Assembly (NCBI RefSeq): GCF_014202695.1
Contig: NZ_JACHHH010000012.1
Location: 43,350-107,349, forward strand
DNA: 64,000 nt
Source: Oribacterium sinus
GTDB lineage: Bacteria > Bacillota > Clostridia > Lachnospirales > Lachnospiraceae
Reading direction: 5' to 3'
Both the position numbers and the translations under genes were made by a program. Positions 33,313 to 43,098 of the stretch are shown here, piece by piece. Position 1 is the stretch's first letter. Each line of letters opens with the position of its first letter. The notes below the pieces were generated by a model, which saw nothing but the letters and a program-made list of their open reading frames with translations, made no database searches and was not told where the DNA came from.

Positions 33313-33738
33313 CTACATATAAGTCTTCTTGTAGAATTCCAGTCTTCCCAAGGCTCTGGCCAAAGCCGCCTGAGACTTCTTAAACTCCTGATAGCTCTGC
33401 TTCTGGCGAAGCTCTTCCTCCGCCCTTTCCTTGGCCTCTTCCGCTCTTCGGATATCCATCTCTTCCTTGGTTTCCAAAGTGTCTACCAAAAGAGTAAGAC
33501 GGTTATTGGCAAATTGCAGAATACCCTTTCCTACTTCTACATGCTCCCAGGAGCCGTCCGGCTTCTGCATGTCCAACACACCGATGTCCACCGCTACTAC
33601 AATCGGGGCATGGTGTGCCATAAAACCGATTTGTCCGTCCAGTGTTCGAACATTCAGATATAGCAAACGATCATCATAGTACACCTTGTTGGTGGCAATG
33701 ACCTTTGCGCTAAATAAGTTTCCGTTTCCTCGCATCAT
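33313..33738 (-). CDS. atpC: ATP synthase epsilon subunit
   Basis: A 141-residue epsilon subunit: beta-sandwich with GQIGFMAHHAPIVVAVDIGV near residue 35, then the C-terminal helical hairpin (AEEAKERAEEELRQKQSYQE). It links the rotor stalk to the catalytic head and can inhibit ATP hydrolysis. Last gene of the atp operon, 10 bases after atpD. Confidence 0.96.
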   Translation of the reverse strand: MMRGNGNLFSAKVIATNKVYYDDRLLYLNVRTLDGQIGFMAHHAPIVVAVDIGVLDMQKPDGSWEHVEVGKGILQFANNRLTLLVDTLETKEEMDIRRAEEAKERAEEELRQKQSYQEFKKSQAALARALGRLEFYKKTYM

Positions 33739-33748
33739 AGAAAACTCC

Positions 33749-35158
<1,410 letters not shown>

Positions 35159-35166
35159 TTATACAA

Positions 35167-36081
35167 TTAAACCTCTTGTTTATTTTTCTTTTTGGCCGCC
35201 TTCTGGGCCTTGGCTCCTGCGGCAATCTCCGTAATTTCCTGGGTAATCTGTGCCTGTCTGGCACGATTGTACTGAATCCGGAGCTTCTGCTTTAATTCAT
35301 TTCCGTTACGATTCGCCGCGTCCATGGAGGTCATTCTGGCCTGTTGCTCTGCACAAAAGGCCTCCACCAAAGCACTGTAAATATAACCGTTAATATAATC
35401 CGGGATAACATTGTCAATCAAGGCATCCGTGCTGGGGAAAATATTAAAGGCCTCATAGTTTGCGGTAATAGGCAGCTTAACAAATACCGGATGAAGCTTA
35501 TCCAAGGGAAGAAGCTGTTCCTCCTCACATTCCATTTCCAAAGAATTCTTCATTCTGGTGAAAACGATATGCAGTTCGTCAATCTCCTTATCCTCGAAAA
35601 ATTCCATCATTTTCCGGGTAATCACACGGGCTCTGTGCAGGGTAGGATTCTGGGCGGTGTAATGAAAGGCCTCTTCAATAGGAATGTTTCTGCTGTGAAA
35701 ATAGCTTCTTCCCATCTCTCCTACCACAAAAAGCCGATAATTTTGATACTTCGCTAAAAGCTCTTCCGTTTTCCGGATGACATTGTGGTTATAAGCTCCT
35801 GCCAGTCCTTTATCCGCGGTCACACAGAGAATGGCTACCGTTCCCTGACCGTTGGCTACGCCCTCTCGAAGATCCAAATAAGGGTGGGTATAATCCTCCG
35901 GCAAATGTCGCATAACTCTGGCCATCATAGACTGCAGGGTATAAAAGTAAGGCTCGGTTTGTATCAAACCCGCTCTGGCCTTACGCATCTTTGTACTGGA
36001 AATCAAATACATGGCATTGGTAATCTTCATGGTGTTATCAATGCTGTGGATTCGGTCTCGTAATTCTCTTGTTGTAGGCAA
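35167..36081 (-). CDS. atpG: ATP synthase gamma subunit
   Basis: A 304-residue rotor subunit. N-terminal coiled coil with MKITNAMYLISSTKMRKARA and C-terminal helix with ARMTSMDAANRNGNELKQKL and RIQYNRARQAQITQEITEI. The start codon is TTG (36079-36081), with AAAGGAGG nine bases upstream. It ends in a Lys-rich tail (KAQKAAKKKNKQEV), slightly longer than usual. Confidence 0.96.
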   Translation of the reverse strand: MPTTRELRDRIHSIDNTMKITNAMYLISSTKMRKARAGLIQTEPYFYTLQSMMARVMRHLPEDYTHPYLDLREGVANGQGTVAILCVTADKGLAGAYNHNVIRKTEELLAKYQNYRLFVVGEMGRSYFHSRNIPIEEAFHYTAQNPTLHRARVITRKMMEFFEDKEIDELHIVFTRMKNSLEMECEEEQLLPLDKLHPVFVKLPITANYEAFNIFPSTDALIDNVIPDYINGYIYSALVEAFCAEQQARMTSMDAANRNGNELKQKLRIQYNRARQAQITQEITEIAAGAKAQKAAKKKNKQEV

Positions 36082-36093
36082 GGTCTGCCTCCT

Positions 36094-38115
36094 TTATGAA
36101 AGCTTTTCCTCTTCCTTCTTCAGAAAATCATGGTACAGCTGAATAATCCGCTGCTCCATATCTTCCTGCAAAAGGCCGGAAATCTCTATGTTCCTGATTA
36201 AATCTCCCTCCTGCTCGTTAAAGAAGGCTAAAACTTTATTCTGTAAAGCCTTCACATCCTTCTTCGCTGTACCCAGGAATTCTTTATGAAGGGCAAGAAC
36301 CAAAGTTACTACCTGCTCTCCCAAAGAAAGGGGACGGCCAAGGGGCTGCTTTAACAGCTCCATTAAAATCGCTCCCTGTTCCAGCTGAGTCTTGGTACTT
36401 TCATCAAGATCAGAGGAGAACTGGGTAAATACCGCCATTTCTCTATACTGTGCCAAGTCGATACGCAGGGAACCTGCCGCCTTCTTCATGGCCTTGGTCT
36501 GGGCTGCACCACCCACACGGGATACGGAAAGTCCTACATTTACCGCAGGTCTCTGTCCCTCAAAGAAAAGGTTACTTTCTAAGAAGATCTGTCCGTCGGT
36601 AATGGAAATAACGTTGGTTGGAATATAGGCGGAAACGTCTCCGTCCAAAGTCTCGATAATCGGCAGGGCGGTAATACTTCCTCCTCCCAAAGCATCGGAC
36701 AAACGGCAGGAACGCTCCAGCAAACGGGAATGGAGATAGAAAACGTCTCCGGGATATGCCTCACGTCCGGGAGCTCTTCCCAAAAGAAGAGACAGGGCAC
36801 GATAAGCTACCGCATGCTTGGAAAGGTCATCATAAACAATCAGTACGTCTCTTCCCTGGTACATAAAGTACTCTGCCAAAGAAGTTGCCGCATAGGGGGC
36901 AATGTACTGAATCGGTGCCGGATCTGCCGCTGTTGCCGCTACCACACAGGTGTAGCTCATGGCTTCATTTTTCTTTAGATTCTCCACCAAAGAAGCAATG
37001 GTGGATTCCTTCTGTCCGATGGCAACATAAATACAGATACAATCCTTTCCCTTCTGGTTCAAGATGGTATCTATGGCAATGGAGGTCTTTCCGGTCTGAC
37101 GGTCTCCGATAATCAACTCACGCTGTCCTCTACCGATGGGGAACATGGAGTCAATGGCCAGAATTCCGGTCTGTAAGGGAACATTAACGGACTTTCTGTC
37201 AATGATACCGGGGGCCGGCTCCTCGATGGGGCGGTATTCCTTGGTGTTGATAGCCCCTTCTCCGTCAATGGGGGCTCCCAAAGCATCTACCACACGACCA
37301 AGATAAGCGTCTCCCACAGGGATTCCCGCCATCTTGTTGCTTCGTACCACTCTGCTTCCCTCGATGATTCCTTCTTCATCGCCGAAGAGGATAACACCGA
37401 TTCGGTTTCTTTCAATGTTCTGTACCATACCCCGAACACCGTTATCAAAGACAACGATTTCTCCGTACATGGCATGATCCAGTCCGTTAATGATAACGAT
37501 ACCGTCACCTACGGAGCTGACAAAACCGATTTCTTTCTTCTCCGCCTTTAAATCAAAGTCCTCTACGGAGCTTTGTAAAATGCTGATAATATCCTGCTGG
37601 CTGTTGGAGAAACGCTTATTCTGCATTTCCTCCAAAAACTGCTCTCTTCTACCCTTTGTACTCCAATCGTACTGGTCGTGGCCAACCTCCAGGACAAATC
37701 CGCCTCCCAGGCTCTCATCCTCTTCCAATACGACTTCAATGTTCCGGGAATGATATTTGTTATAAACAAATTCCCGAATTCTCTTTAATTGTTCTTCCTC
37801 CGGCTTGGTTACATACCGAAGATGTACTTTTAATTTGGTGGATTCTTCATTGGAGATTTTTTCATACTCCTCTGCCACCTCACCCCATGCACTGAGAAGG
37901 CCGTCATTGCACAGTACCTTCAAGGTATCCCTAACTTCTGTAGGGAAAATGCTATCGATGATAGACATTCTCTTTTCCAAAGGTATTGTGGCGTCGGAAA
38001 GCTGTCCTGCCGTCTCCGGTAAAACTTCAAAAATCCGACTGGTCTCCTCTATAACGCTTTTCGGAACGCGCATTCTGAAAAGCTGTTTTGCATACTCTAC
38101 CACTTTTTGCAGCAT
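36094..38115 (-). CDS. ATP synthase delta-alpha fusion protein
   Basis: A single 673-codon frame covering two subunits that are normally separate (atpH and atpA). Residues 1-163 are a complete delta subunit: [46 protein letters not shown] and [17 protein letters not shown]. Residues 164-673 (510 residues, normal alpha length) are alpha: [29 protein letters not shown]-loop (337-344), [20 protein letters not shown] and [16 protein letters not shown]. The junction has no linker. An ATG at residue 164 is preceded by GGAGG two bases upstream. F1 contains three alpha and one delta, so the fusion raises a stoichiometry problem unless free alpha is also made. Confidence 0.96.
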   Translation of the reverse strand: MLQKVVEYAKQLFRMRVPKSVIEETSRIFEVLPETAGQLSDATIPLEKRMSIIDSIFPTEVRDTLKVLCNDGLLSAWGEVAEEYEKISNEESTKLKVHLRYVTKPEEEQLKRIREFVYNKYHSRNIEVVLEEDESLGGGFVLEVGHDQYDWSTKGRREQFLEEMQNKRFSNSQQDIISILQSSVEDFDLKAEKKEIGFVSSVGDGIVIINGLDHAMYGEIVVFDNGVRGMVQNIERNRIGVILFGDEEGIIEGSRVVRSNKMAGIPVGDAYLGRVVDALGAPIDGEGAINTKEYRPIEEPAPGIIDRKSVNVPLQTGILAIDSMFPIGRGQRELIIGDRQTGKTSIAIDTILNQKGKDCICIYVAIGQKESTIASLVENLKKNEAMSYTCVVAATAADPAPIQYIAPYAATSLAEYFMYQGRDVLIVYDDLSKHAVAYRALSLLLGRAPGREAYPGDVFYLHSRLLERSCRLSDALGGGSITALPIIETLDGDVSAYIPTNVISITDGQIFLESNLFFEGQRPAVNVGLSVSRVGGAAQTKAMKKAAGSLRIDLAQYREMAVFTQFSSDLDESTKTQLEQGAILMELLKQPLGRPLSLGEQVVTLVLALHKEFLGTAKKDVKALQNKVLAFFNEQEGDLIRNIEISGLLQEDMEQRIIQLYHDFLKKEEEKLS

Positions 38116-38120
38116 AGTCC

Positions 38121-38609
38121 TTACTCCTTCTTCTCCGCATCTTCTAGGAAGGTATCATACAGCTTTTGATTGTTTTCCACGGAATCCTTGCTGGCTGCAA
38201 TCTTATAGGCAGCCTTTGCCACAAGCATAGCCACCTCTTCTTCCATCTCGTGTTGCTTCTGTTCAGCCTGTCTCTGCGCCTCTATCTTGGCTTCCGCAAT
38301 AATCTTGTCTGCCTTCTCCCTGGCATTTCCGATGATTTCATCGTATTCAGAAGACGCCTGCAAACGAACGGCCTCTAACTTTTCCTGCCGTTCCGTATCA
38401 ATCTTTGCCATGCTGTCTTCATACTGTTGTTTCAAATCTCTGGCCTTTGTATTGGCCTCTTCCGCTTCTCGATAAGAAGTGTCCAGTTCGTCCTGTCTTG
38501 CCTTCAAAGCGGCACGAACCGGTTTAAACAGAAAGCGATGCACAAAATAAACCAGCACCAATAAATTAATGACTGTAAAAATAATACTACTTAGATTGAG
38601 ACTAAGCAT
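38121..38609 (-). CDS. atpF: ATP synthase b subunit
   Basis: A 162-residue stator subunit: one N-terminal helix ([20 protein letters not shown]) followed by a long charged coiled coil ([20 protein letters not shown]). It ends five bases before the delta-alpha gene. The b dimer normally binds delta, which here is tethered to alpha. Confidence 0.96.
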   Translation of the reverse strand: MLSLNLSSIIFTVINLLVLVYFVHRFLFKPVRAALKARQDELDTSYREAEEANTKARDLKQQYEDSMAKIDTERQEKLEAVRLQASSEYDEIIGNAREKADKIIAEAKIEAQRQAEQKQHEMEEEVAMLVAKAAYKIAASKDSVENNQKLYDTFLEDAEKKE

Positions 38610-38643
38610 CGTTTTCCCTCCTTCGATTCCAAAACACTGCTCC

Positions 38644-38859
38644 TTACTTTAAGAAGAGGATAATCATAAGTCCGATAACGAAACCATAGATGGCTGTTGC
38701 CTCGGCCAAAGCACAACCCAGTAAGAGGATAGTCATAATCTTTGAACTGGCTTCCGGCTGTCTTGCTACCGCCTCTGTTGCCTTTCCTGTTGCCAAACCG
38801 ATGCCTAATCCTGCTCCAAGACATGCCAATGCTGCAATTGCTGCTCCTAATGCTACCAT
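38644..38859 (-). CDS. atpE: ATP synthase c subunit
   Basis: A 71-residue hairpin. Helix 1 has the glycine motif [12 protein letters not shown], the loop is ARQPEA, and helix 2 carries the ion-binding Glu53 in [10 protein letters not shown]. In sodium-type rings a Gln occupies the position of Ile20 and Ser or Thr follows the Glu; here these are Ile and Ala, which argues for proton coupling despite the Thr and Tyr shared with sodium rings. Confidence 0.96.
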   Translation of the reverse strand: MVALGAAIAALACLGAGLGIGLATGKATEAVARQPEASSKIMTILLLGCALAEATAIYGFVIGLMIILFLK

Positions 38860-38919
38860 AATTTTCTCTCCATTCTGTCGCTAAGCGACCATTTTTACTG
38901 CGACCTACACTACTCCACT

Positions 38920-39606
38920 CTACTCTACCGCTTCCGCAATATAAAGCGATGTTAAAAAGACAAAAACATACGCCTGTACCAGACCGTCAAAGAGGTCAAA
39001 GTACAAAGACAGGATTGCCGGAACTCCTACCGGAACAACCAGTTCCACAAGCTCCATGATAACGAAGGCTCCTAATACATTTCCAAAGAGACGCATACAC
39101 AAGGATAATGGTCTGATAAAGACCTCCAGGATATTAATCGGCGTCATAATGGGAATGGGTTGTGCGAAACGCTTTACCCAGCCTCCGGTACCGAAGGCAC
39201 GTATTCCTGCTACTTCCACAAGAATAATGCTCATCAGGGACAGCGCCACAGGAACATTAAAGTCCTTTGTGGGCGGCTTAAAGCCGAAAACACCGAAGAG
39301 GTTGGCTATACCGATAAAAATCAATACTACCGCCAGATACGTACCGTATTGCTTGCCCTCTTCTCCCAGATTGCCTTCCATGAACTTGTCCAGCTTTGTC
39401 ACAATCAATTCTGCAATCTGCTGTCTCGTCCCCGGTGTACGAACCTTGCAATCTCTACCCAACAGGTAAGCGCCAAATATCATCACCGCCATGATGATCC
39501 AAGTCACCACAACAGACTCGGAAACCGGAATTCCTCCAAAAATCGGAATCGTAAAGACAGTCTCCACATTCAGCTCTTCCAGCAGGGATGCTGCAAGCTT
39601 TTCCAT
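38920..39606 (-). CDS. atpB: ATP synthase a subunit
   Basis: A 228-residue membrane subunit starting at the ATG behind AAGGGGG. The essential Arg lies in PLSLCMRLFGNVLGAFVIME, and the ion-channel helix ends QAYVFVFLTSLYIAEAVE. With the c ring it forms the ion path. First gene of the operon (atpB-E-F-HA-G-D-C). No atpI precedes it. The in-frame extension to 39663 overlaps the promoter. Confidence 0.95.
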   Translation of the reverse strand: MEKLAASLLEELNVETVFTIPIFGGIPVSESVVVTWIIMAVMIFGAYLLGRDCKVRTPGTRQQIAELIVTKLDKFMEGNLGEEGKQYGTYLAVVLIFIGIANLFGVFGFKPPTKDFNVPVALSLMSIILVEVAGIRAFGTGGWVKRFAQPIPIMTPINILEVFIRPLSLCMRLFGNVLGAFVIMELVELVVPVGVPAILSLYFDLFDGLVQAYVFVFLTSLYIAEAVE

Positions 39607-39643
39607 GGTTTTCCCCCTTTCTTCACTCTCAAGTACCTTTGAG

Positions 39644-39671
39644 ATTATAGGCACTCTTTCCATGATTGCAA
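39644..39671 (-). promoter_or_regulatory. Promoter of the atp operon
   Basis: On the minus strand TTGCAA (39671-39666) and a perfect TATAAT (39649-39644) are 16 bases apart, about 38 bases before the atpB start. This is a strong sigma-A-type promoter and gives a short leader. Confidence 0.7.
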
Positions 39672-39924
39672 GTATTTTTCAAAATTAAGCGAAAAATATT
39701 TTCTATACTATTTTTTTGTCATTTTTTTCCAGCAATCTCAGGTTCACGAAAGCTAATTTTACATTTCTTACAAGCAAAGTGCAAGATATTTTCATTTTTC
39801 TCTTTCATAATGGATACAATACGCAAAGTTTTTTCCTATAGGAATTAGATATTCATGTAGAAATACCATAATTTTTTTAAGTAAAGTAAATAACAAATAA
39901 CCTGTTCATCTTGAATCCCTCTCT

Positions 39925-39984
39925 GAGATAGTGTGCAAAGTGGAAAAAGTGCGTTCAACTTTCCACACGTTTCACGATTATCTC
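39925..39984. repeat. 60-bp imperfect palindrome in a 420-base gene-free gap
   Basis: GAGATA at the left pairs with TATCTC at the right, and inside GTGGAAA pairs with TTTCCAC around a 13-base loop; pairing between is imperfect. It lies between the EXLDI gene and the atp promoter. No U-run follows on either strand. It may be a protein-binding site, small RNA or repeat element. The rest of the gap (39672-40030) is AT-rich with nothing else recognisable. Confidence 0.5.
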
Positions 39985-40030
39985 AATTTTTGCTTGTTAT
40001 AGTTCTATAAATCCAGTGTTTATACCTAAT

Positions 40031-40537
40031 CTAAATGTCCAAAAACTCATAAGGCTTTTCCGAAAGAGAAGATTCGCAGCACTCGGCAAGATACGCATCC
40101 TTCTCCTTTAGGCTCTCTATGTCCGGATATACGTTTAGCACTCTGTCCCCCAGATTCCAAAAATCATGTGACCAAGACTGCGGGTTTTCCCATACGTGTG
40201 GATTTCCTTTCGCCCAATTCGGAAGCTCCTTGCGAACCTTGGTTGCCACTGCAAGCTGCCCTTTTGCAGTTTTATAAATCGTGTCAATCCTTATTCCACC
40301 GTCTACCGGACGTTCTACACGAGTAATCTCCATACCATAGAACATTACCTTTCTTCTTACCCCTTTTTCATAGAGGTTTAACTCAATCTTGTCATATCCT
40401 TCGCTTTTGTTGCGTTGAACACTTAGAAAGTCCTGAAGTGCCTGTATCACAGCGGCAGAAACACTTCCGGCGTACTTGGCAGCATCATCAAATAAGTGTA
40501 GATCCGCTTCTGCAACATAAATATTTTTTGTGGCCAT
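40031..40537 (-). CDS. EXLDI-family protein, unknown function
   Basis: A 168-residue protein ending YEFLDI, the C-terminal motif that names the EXLDI family. N-terminal part resembles a helical DNA-binding or dimerisation unit (AKYAGSVSAAVIQALQDFL); the middle is rich in beta structure (KVMFYGMEITRVERPVDGGI, YKTAKGQLAVATKVR). The function of the family is not established. AAGGAGGT precedes the ATG at 40535-40537. A perfect 14-bp inverted repeat lies 44 bases upstream, suggesting specific control, possibly by itself. Confidence 0.75.
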   Translation of the reverse strand: MATKNIYVAEADLHLFDDAAKYAGSVSAAVIQALQDFLSVQRNKSEGYDKIELNLYEKGVRRKVMFYGMEITRVERPVDGGIRIDTIYKTAKGQLAVATKVRKELPNWAKGNPHVWENPQSWSHDFWNLGDRVLNVYPDIESLKEKDAYLAECCESSLSEKPYEFLDI

Positions 40538-40580
40538 AACCATACCTCCTTATTTTTGTAACTTGTATCTGAACTTTAGT

Positions 40581-40618
40581 ATCTATATGATTATGAACAT
40601 AATTATAATCATATAGAT
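40581..40618. promoter_or_regulatory. Perfect 14-bp inverted repeat, probable operator
   Basis: ATCTATATGATTAT (40581-40594) and its exact reverse complement (40605-40618) flank a 10-base spacer, in the upstream region of the EXLDI gene. The length and symmetry fit a dimeric regulator site. No regulator gene is adjacent, so either the EXLDI protein or a distant factor would bind. Confidence 0.7.
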
Positions 40619-40737
40619 GTATTTTATCAAGATAGACTTCTTTCCATCATTATGATGTTAAAGACTGTGATTCTTCACTGATACCGGGATCCTGATATCA
40701 AAATGCAATATACAAAGTTCTTCGTTTTTGCAATAAC

Positions 40738-40773
40738 AAAAAATCTCCCATCCCAAAAAGGGGATGAGAGATT
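40738..40773 (-). terminator. Terminator of the SH3 membrane protein gene
   Basis: A 13-bp stem with one mismatch (AATCTCTCATCCC / GGGATGGGAGATT) and a T-rich loop, followed on the minus strand by a T-run, 50 bases after the stop at 40825. Confidence 0.85.
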
Positions 40774-40824
40774 CTATCTCTGCATGTGCATCCTTCGCAA
40801 AGTAAGGGGGTGCTCATTTATGGG

Positions 40825-42168
40825 TTATGGGGAAACGGTTAATGTGGTAGCACCGCCATTGGCCTGCTGTGCTGTAGTAGCTGCGGAAGCACGGCTCTCC
40901 GTAGTGGATTTTGTTGCGGAGTTTGTACTTGTACCGGAAGCATTGGCCGCCGTAGTAGCCGTGGTATTGCCTCCTGTTGCGCTTTGTGTAGTACTTATTT
41001 CCTCAGAACGTACATACTGCTTGGAAATATAGGCATCCTGTCCGTTATAGGTGATTTCTAACCACTCATCATTATAATCCGCCTTGTATTGCAACTCTGT
41101 TCCTTCATCTAACACGGTGAGTACTTCTGAATCTGTTGTGCTGGGCTTTGTTCTGATTCTTACTCCTGTGGTGGTGAAATAACGCTTTGGCGTAGCCGTA
41201 GTCTCCTCCACGGTAGTTTCCTCCGTGCTTTCCACTGTTGCAGAGGTCTCTGTTACTGCCGCTGTAGTTTCCACTACACTATGCTTCTTTACGGAGAAGA
41301 AAAGCACCTTTACCAGAATAATCACGATAATAGCAATAGCCACCGGAAGAGCAATTCGTAAAATGCTGTACAAATCCCATTCTGTGCCCGGATTTCTGTT
41401 TGCAGTACTTCTCTGTCTTCTGCCGGCTGTTCCGACAGTTCTTCCGCTTCTTCTCTTCACAGAGCTGCTTGAGCCTACACTCTTTTGTAAACGTCTTGCT
41501 CTATCGGTTCCTGCTCCGGTTCTTCCCTTTCCGGCTGTGTTTCTCCGAACGGGGATTCCTGCTCCCAGTTCTTCTTCCCGCTCTTCCCTTTCGATTTCTC
41601 GAATTCTGGAGGAATATCCTTCGGTGGTAAGTCTGGGCGCCTCCGCTCCGTAATTCTCCGCATCAATACGGGAAGCCAGTCCTGCCTGTCTTGCTGTTTC
41701 TCTTCTTAAGCTGGAGCTGGAAATCGTATTCTCCTCTCCCAGCTCATCTCTATAGGCTGCGGAAGAAGATGTAGCGGCAAGAGAATCCTCTCCCTGTATT
41801 CCTTCATTTCTTCCCGGTCCCTCTTCCACATACTCCGATAAGGCATCTCTTAACATGGAGAAGGAGTCATTGGCATCCTGGGCAGTGGATTCATTACCAA
41901 GCTCTGCCAGCTCTCCAAATGCTCGAATTCCGTGATAGGTATCTCTGGACTTGGCAGAAATAATACCGCCTTCAAAAAGCTGGTTAATATCGCTCTCTAA
42001 ATTGCTGGAGACCATCAAAGCCTGATCGATCTGCATCCGCACCAGACTGGCCAAAATCTCCTTGTCCATAATTACCGCTTCTTTATATTGTCCGTTCAAG
42101 AGGTAGTTCTGCACATCCCCTAATTGTACGCGAATCTTTCCCCAAACACTGTTTTCACGCTCCGCCAT
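40825..42168 (-). CDS. Membrane protein with extracellular SH3 domain
   Basis: A 447-residue protein starting at the ATG behind AAGGAGGG. A cytosolic helical region (about 1-110: IRVQLGDVQNYLLNGQYKEA), then an Arg/Ser-rich linker, one membrane helix near residue 275 (ALPVAIAIIVIILVKVLFF), an extracellular Thr/Val linker, a bacterial SH3 domain (GVRIRTKPSTTDSEVLTVLD, WLEITYNGQDAYISKQYV), and a Ser/Thr/Ala-rich tail of about 55 residues. It probably senses or binds cell wall outside and signals or anchors inside. The cytosolic part resembles no domain I can name. Confidence 0.75.
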   Translation of the reverse strand: MAERENSVWGKIRVQLGDVQNYLLNGQYKEAVIMDKEILASLVRMQIDQALMVSSNLESDINQLFEGGIISAKSRDTYHGIRAFGELAELGNESTAQDANDSFSMLRDALSEYVEEGPGRNEGIQGEDSLAATSSSAAYRDELGEENTISSSSLRRETARQAGLASRIDAENYGAEAPRLTTEGYSSRIREIEREEREEELGAGIPVRRNTAGKGRTGAGTDRARRLQKSVGSSSSVKRRSGRTVGTAGRRQRSTANRNPGTEWDLYSILRIALPVAIAIIVIILVKVLFFSVKKHSVVETTAAVTETSATVESTEETTVEETTATPKRYFTTTGVRIRTKPSTTDSEVLTVLDEGTELQYKADYNDEWLEITYNGQDAYISKQYVRSEEISTTQSATGGNTTATTAANASGTSTNSATKSTTESRASAATTAQQANGGATTLTVSP

Positions 42169-42365
42169 ATTTCCCTCCTTGCCTCCTGCAATTTTCCTCT
42201 GTAGTATACCTAGAAAGACAGCTTTCTTCAAGGAAGAATATCATTTTTCACAAAGAATTCGCGGTTTTTGATACTTCTTTCCTTAAATCGTAAGATTTGC
42301 CCTAAAAGCGGCGGAGACAGGCTCTATTTTCAGGGTAAGCAAGCGAAAAGCTTTGGAAAAACGTA

Positions 42366-42394
42366 AAAAGAGGATAAGCTGTTTACCTTATCCT
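42366..42394 (-). terminator. Terminator of the 61-residue protein gene
   Basis: An 8-bp stem (AGGATAAG / CTTATCCT) with an 8-base loop, followed on the minus strand by CTTTTT. Confidence 0.75.
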
Positions 42395-42435
42395 CCCTCT
42401 ACTCTATTTTTCGTTTTTTCTCATTAAAAGTCTTT

Positions 42436-42621
42436 TTATATAATATCCCATCTGCCCTCTGACTTACCGGCAAAAGGTCCGGGAGTCAGTCTGGAATAAA
42501 TCCGTTCCATTCCCGTATCATCCATCACAGCAACGCAAAAGATATTGACATCCTTTCCCTCATAAATTTTTCCATCTGTCAAACCCTCTGAAAAACTATT
42601 TCCCACATACTGCAACTTCAT
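42436..42621 (-). CDS. Small 61-residue protein, unknown function
   Basis: A strong ribosome binding site (AGGAGGA) precedes a 61-codon frame (MKLQYVGNSFSEGLTDGKIY ...). The composition suggests a small beta-barrel with repeated Gly and aromatic residues. Own terminator downstream supports a real gene. I do not recognise the family beyond a resemblance to small SH3-like proteins. Confidence 0.65.
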   Translation of the reverse strand: MKLQYVGNSFSEGLTDGKIYEGKDVNIFCVAVMDDTGMERIYSRLTPGPFAGKSEGRWDII

Positions 42622-42812
42622 TTCGTCCTCCTTAGGAATGTGGCATGAAAAACATCCCTGTCTCTCTGCACCGCCGGAAGCTCCTTCCTGCGATTCCTGT
42701 TCTACTCTATTTTATTAATTTACAATATGTATATCGCAATATTTTCATAAAAAATAAGTTTTTACAGGGCGCTGTTTTGTATTTTTCTAAGTACATTTTA
42801 AGGAGCCGCTCT

Positions 42813-42950
42813 GAAGCCATATAGGTCTGTATCAGGGCACGCTCCCGCTAACTTCGCCTACGTAGCAGTACTAACTTCAAGCTTCGCTTTGCTCGCTTTC
42901 AGTAAGTACTGACGGGCTCAGATTACCCTGATACAGACCTATATGGCTTC
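42813..42950. repeat. 138-bp element with perfect 25-bp inverted ends
   Basis: Positions 42813-42837 and 42926-42950 are perfect 25-bp reverse complements around an 88-bp spacer with no open frame. The spacer begins GGGCACGCTCCCGCTAACTT, which recurs (with few changes) at 45811-45834 and, inverted, at 48091-48114, and contains TTTCAGTAAGTACTGACG, echoed at 42986-43011. Together these define a dispersed repeat, possibly a MITE-like or structured-RNA element. It sits in the 476-base gene-free gap 42622-43098. Confidence 0.8.
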
Positions 42951-43035
42951 ATTCGCTTTACTATTTGTTTTCGGCAGGCCTTCTCTTTGCAGACTCTCAG
43001 TAAGTGCTGACGATTCAAATACTCTTCTAAAAAAA

Positions 43036-43077
43036 ACAAAAAAGAGAGCCTTTCGAAAAAACGAAACAGCTCTCTAA
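43036..43077 (-). terminator. Terminator of the signal-peptidase-like gene
   Basis: A stem AGAGAGC...TTTCG / CGAAA..GCTCTCT with a T6 loop, followed on the minus strand by a T-run, just after the stop at 43099. Confidence 0.85.
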
Positions 43078-43098
43078 ATTTGTTCTTACTGTGGGGCA

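Noticed and set aside
38644..38859. Sodium-type c subunit
   Set aside because: The Gln of the first helix is Ile20 and the residue after Glu53 is Ala, so the sodium site is incomplete.
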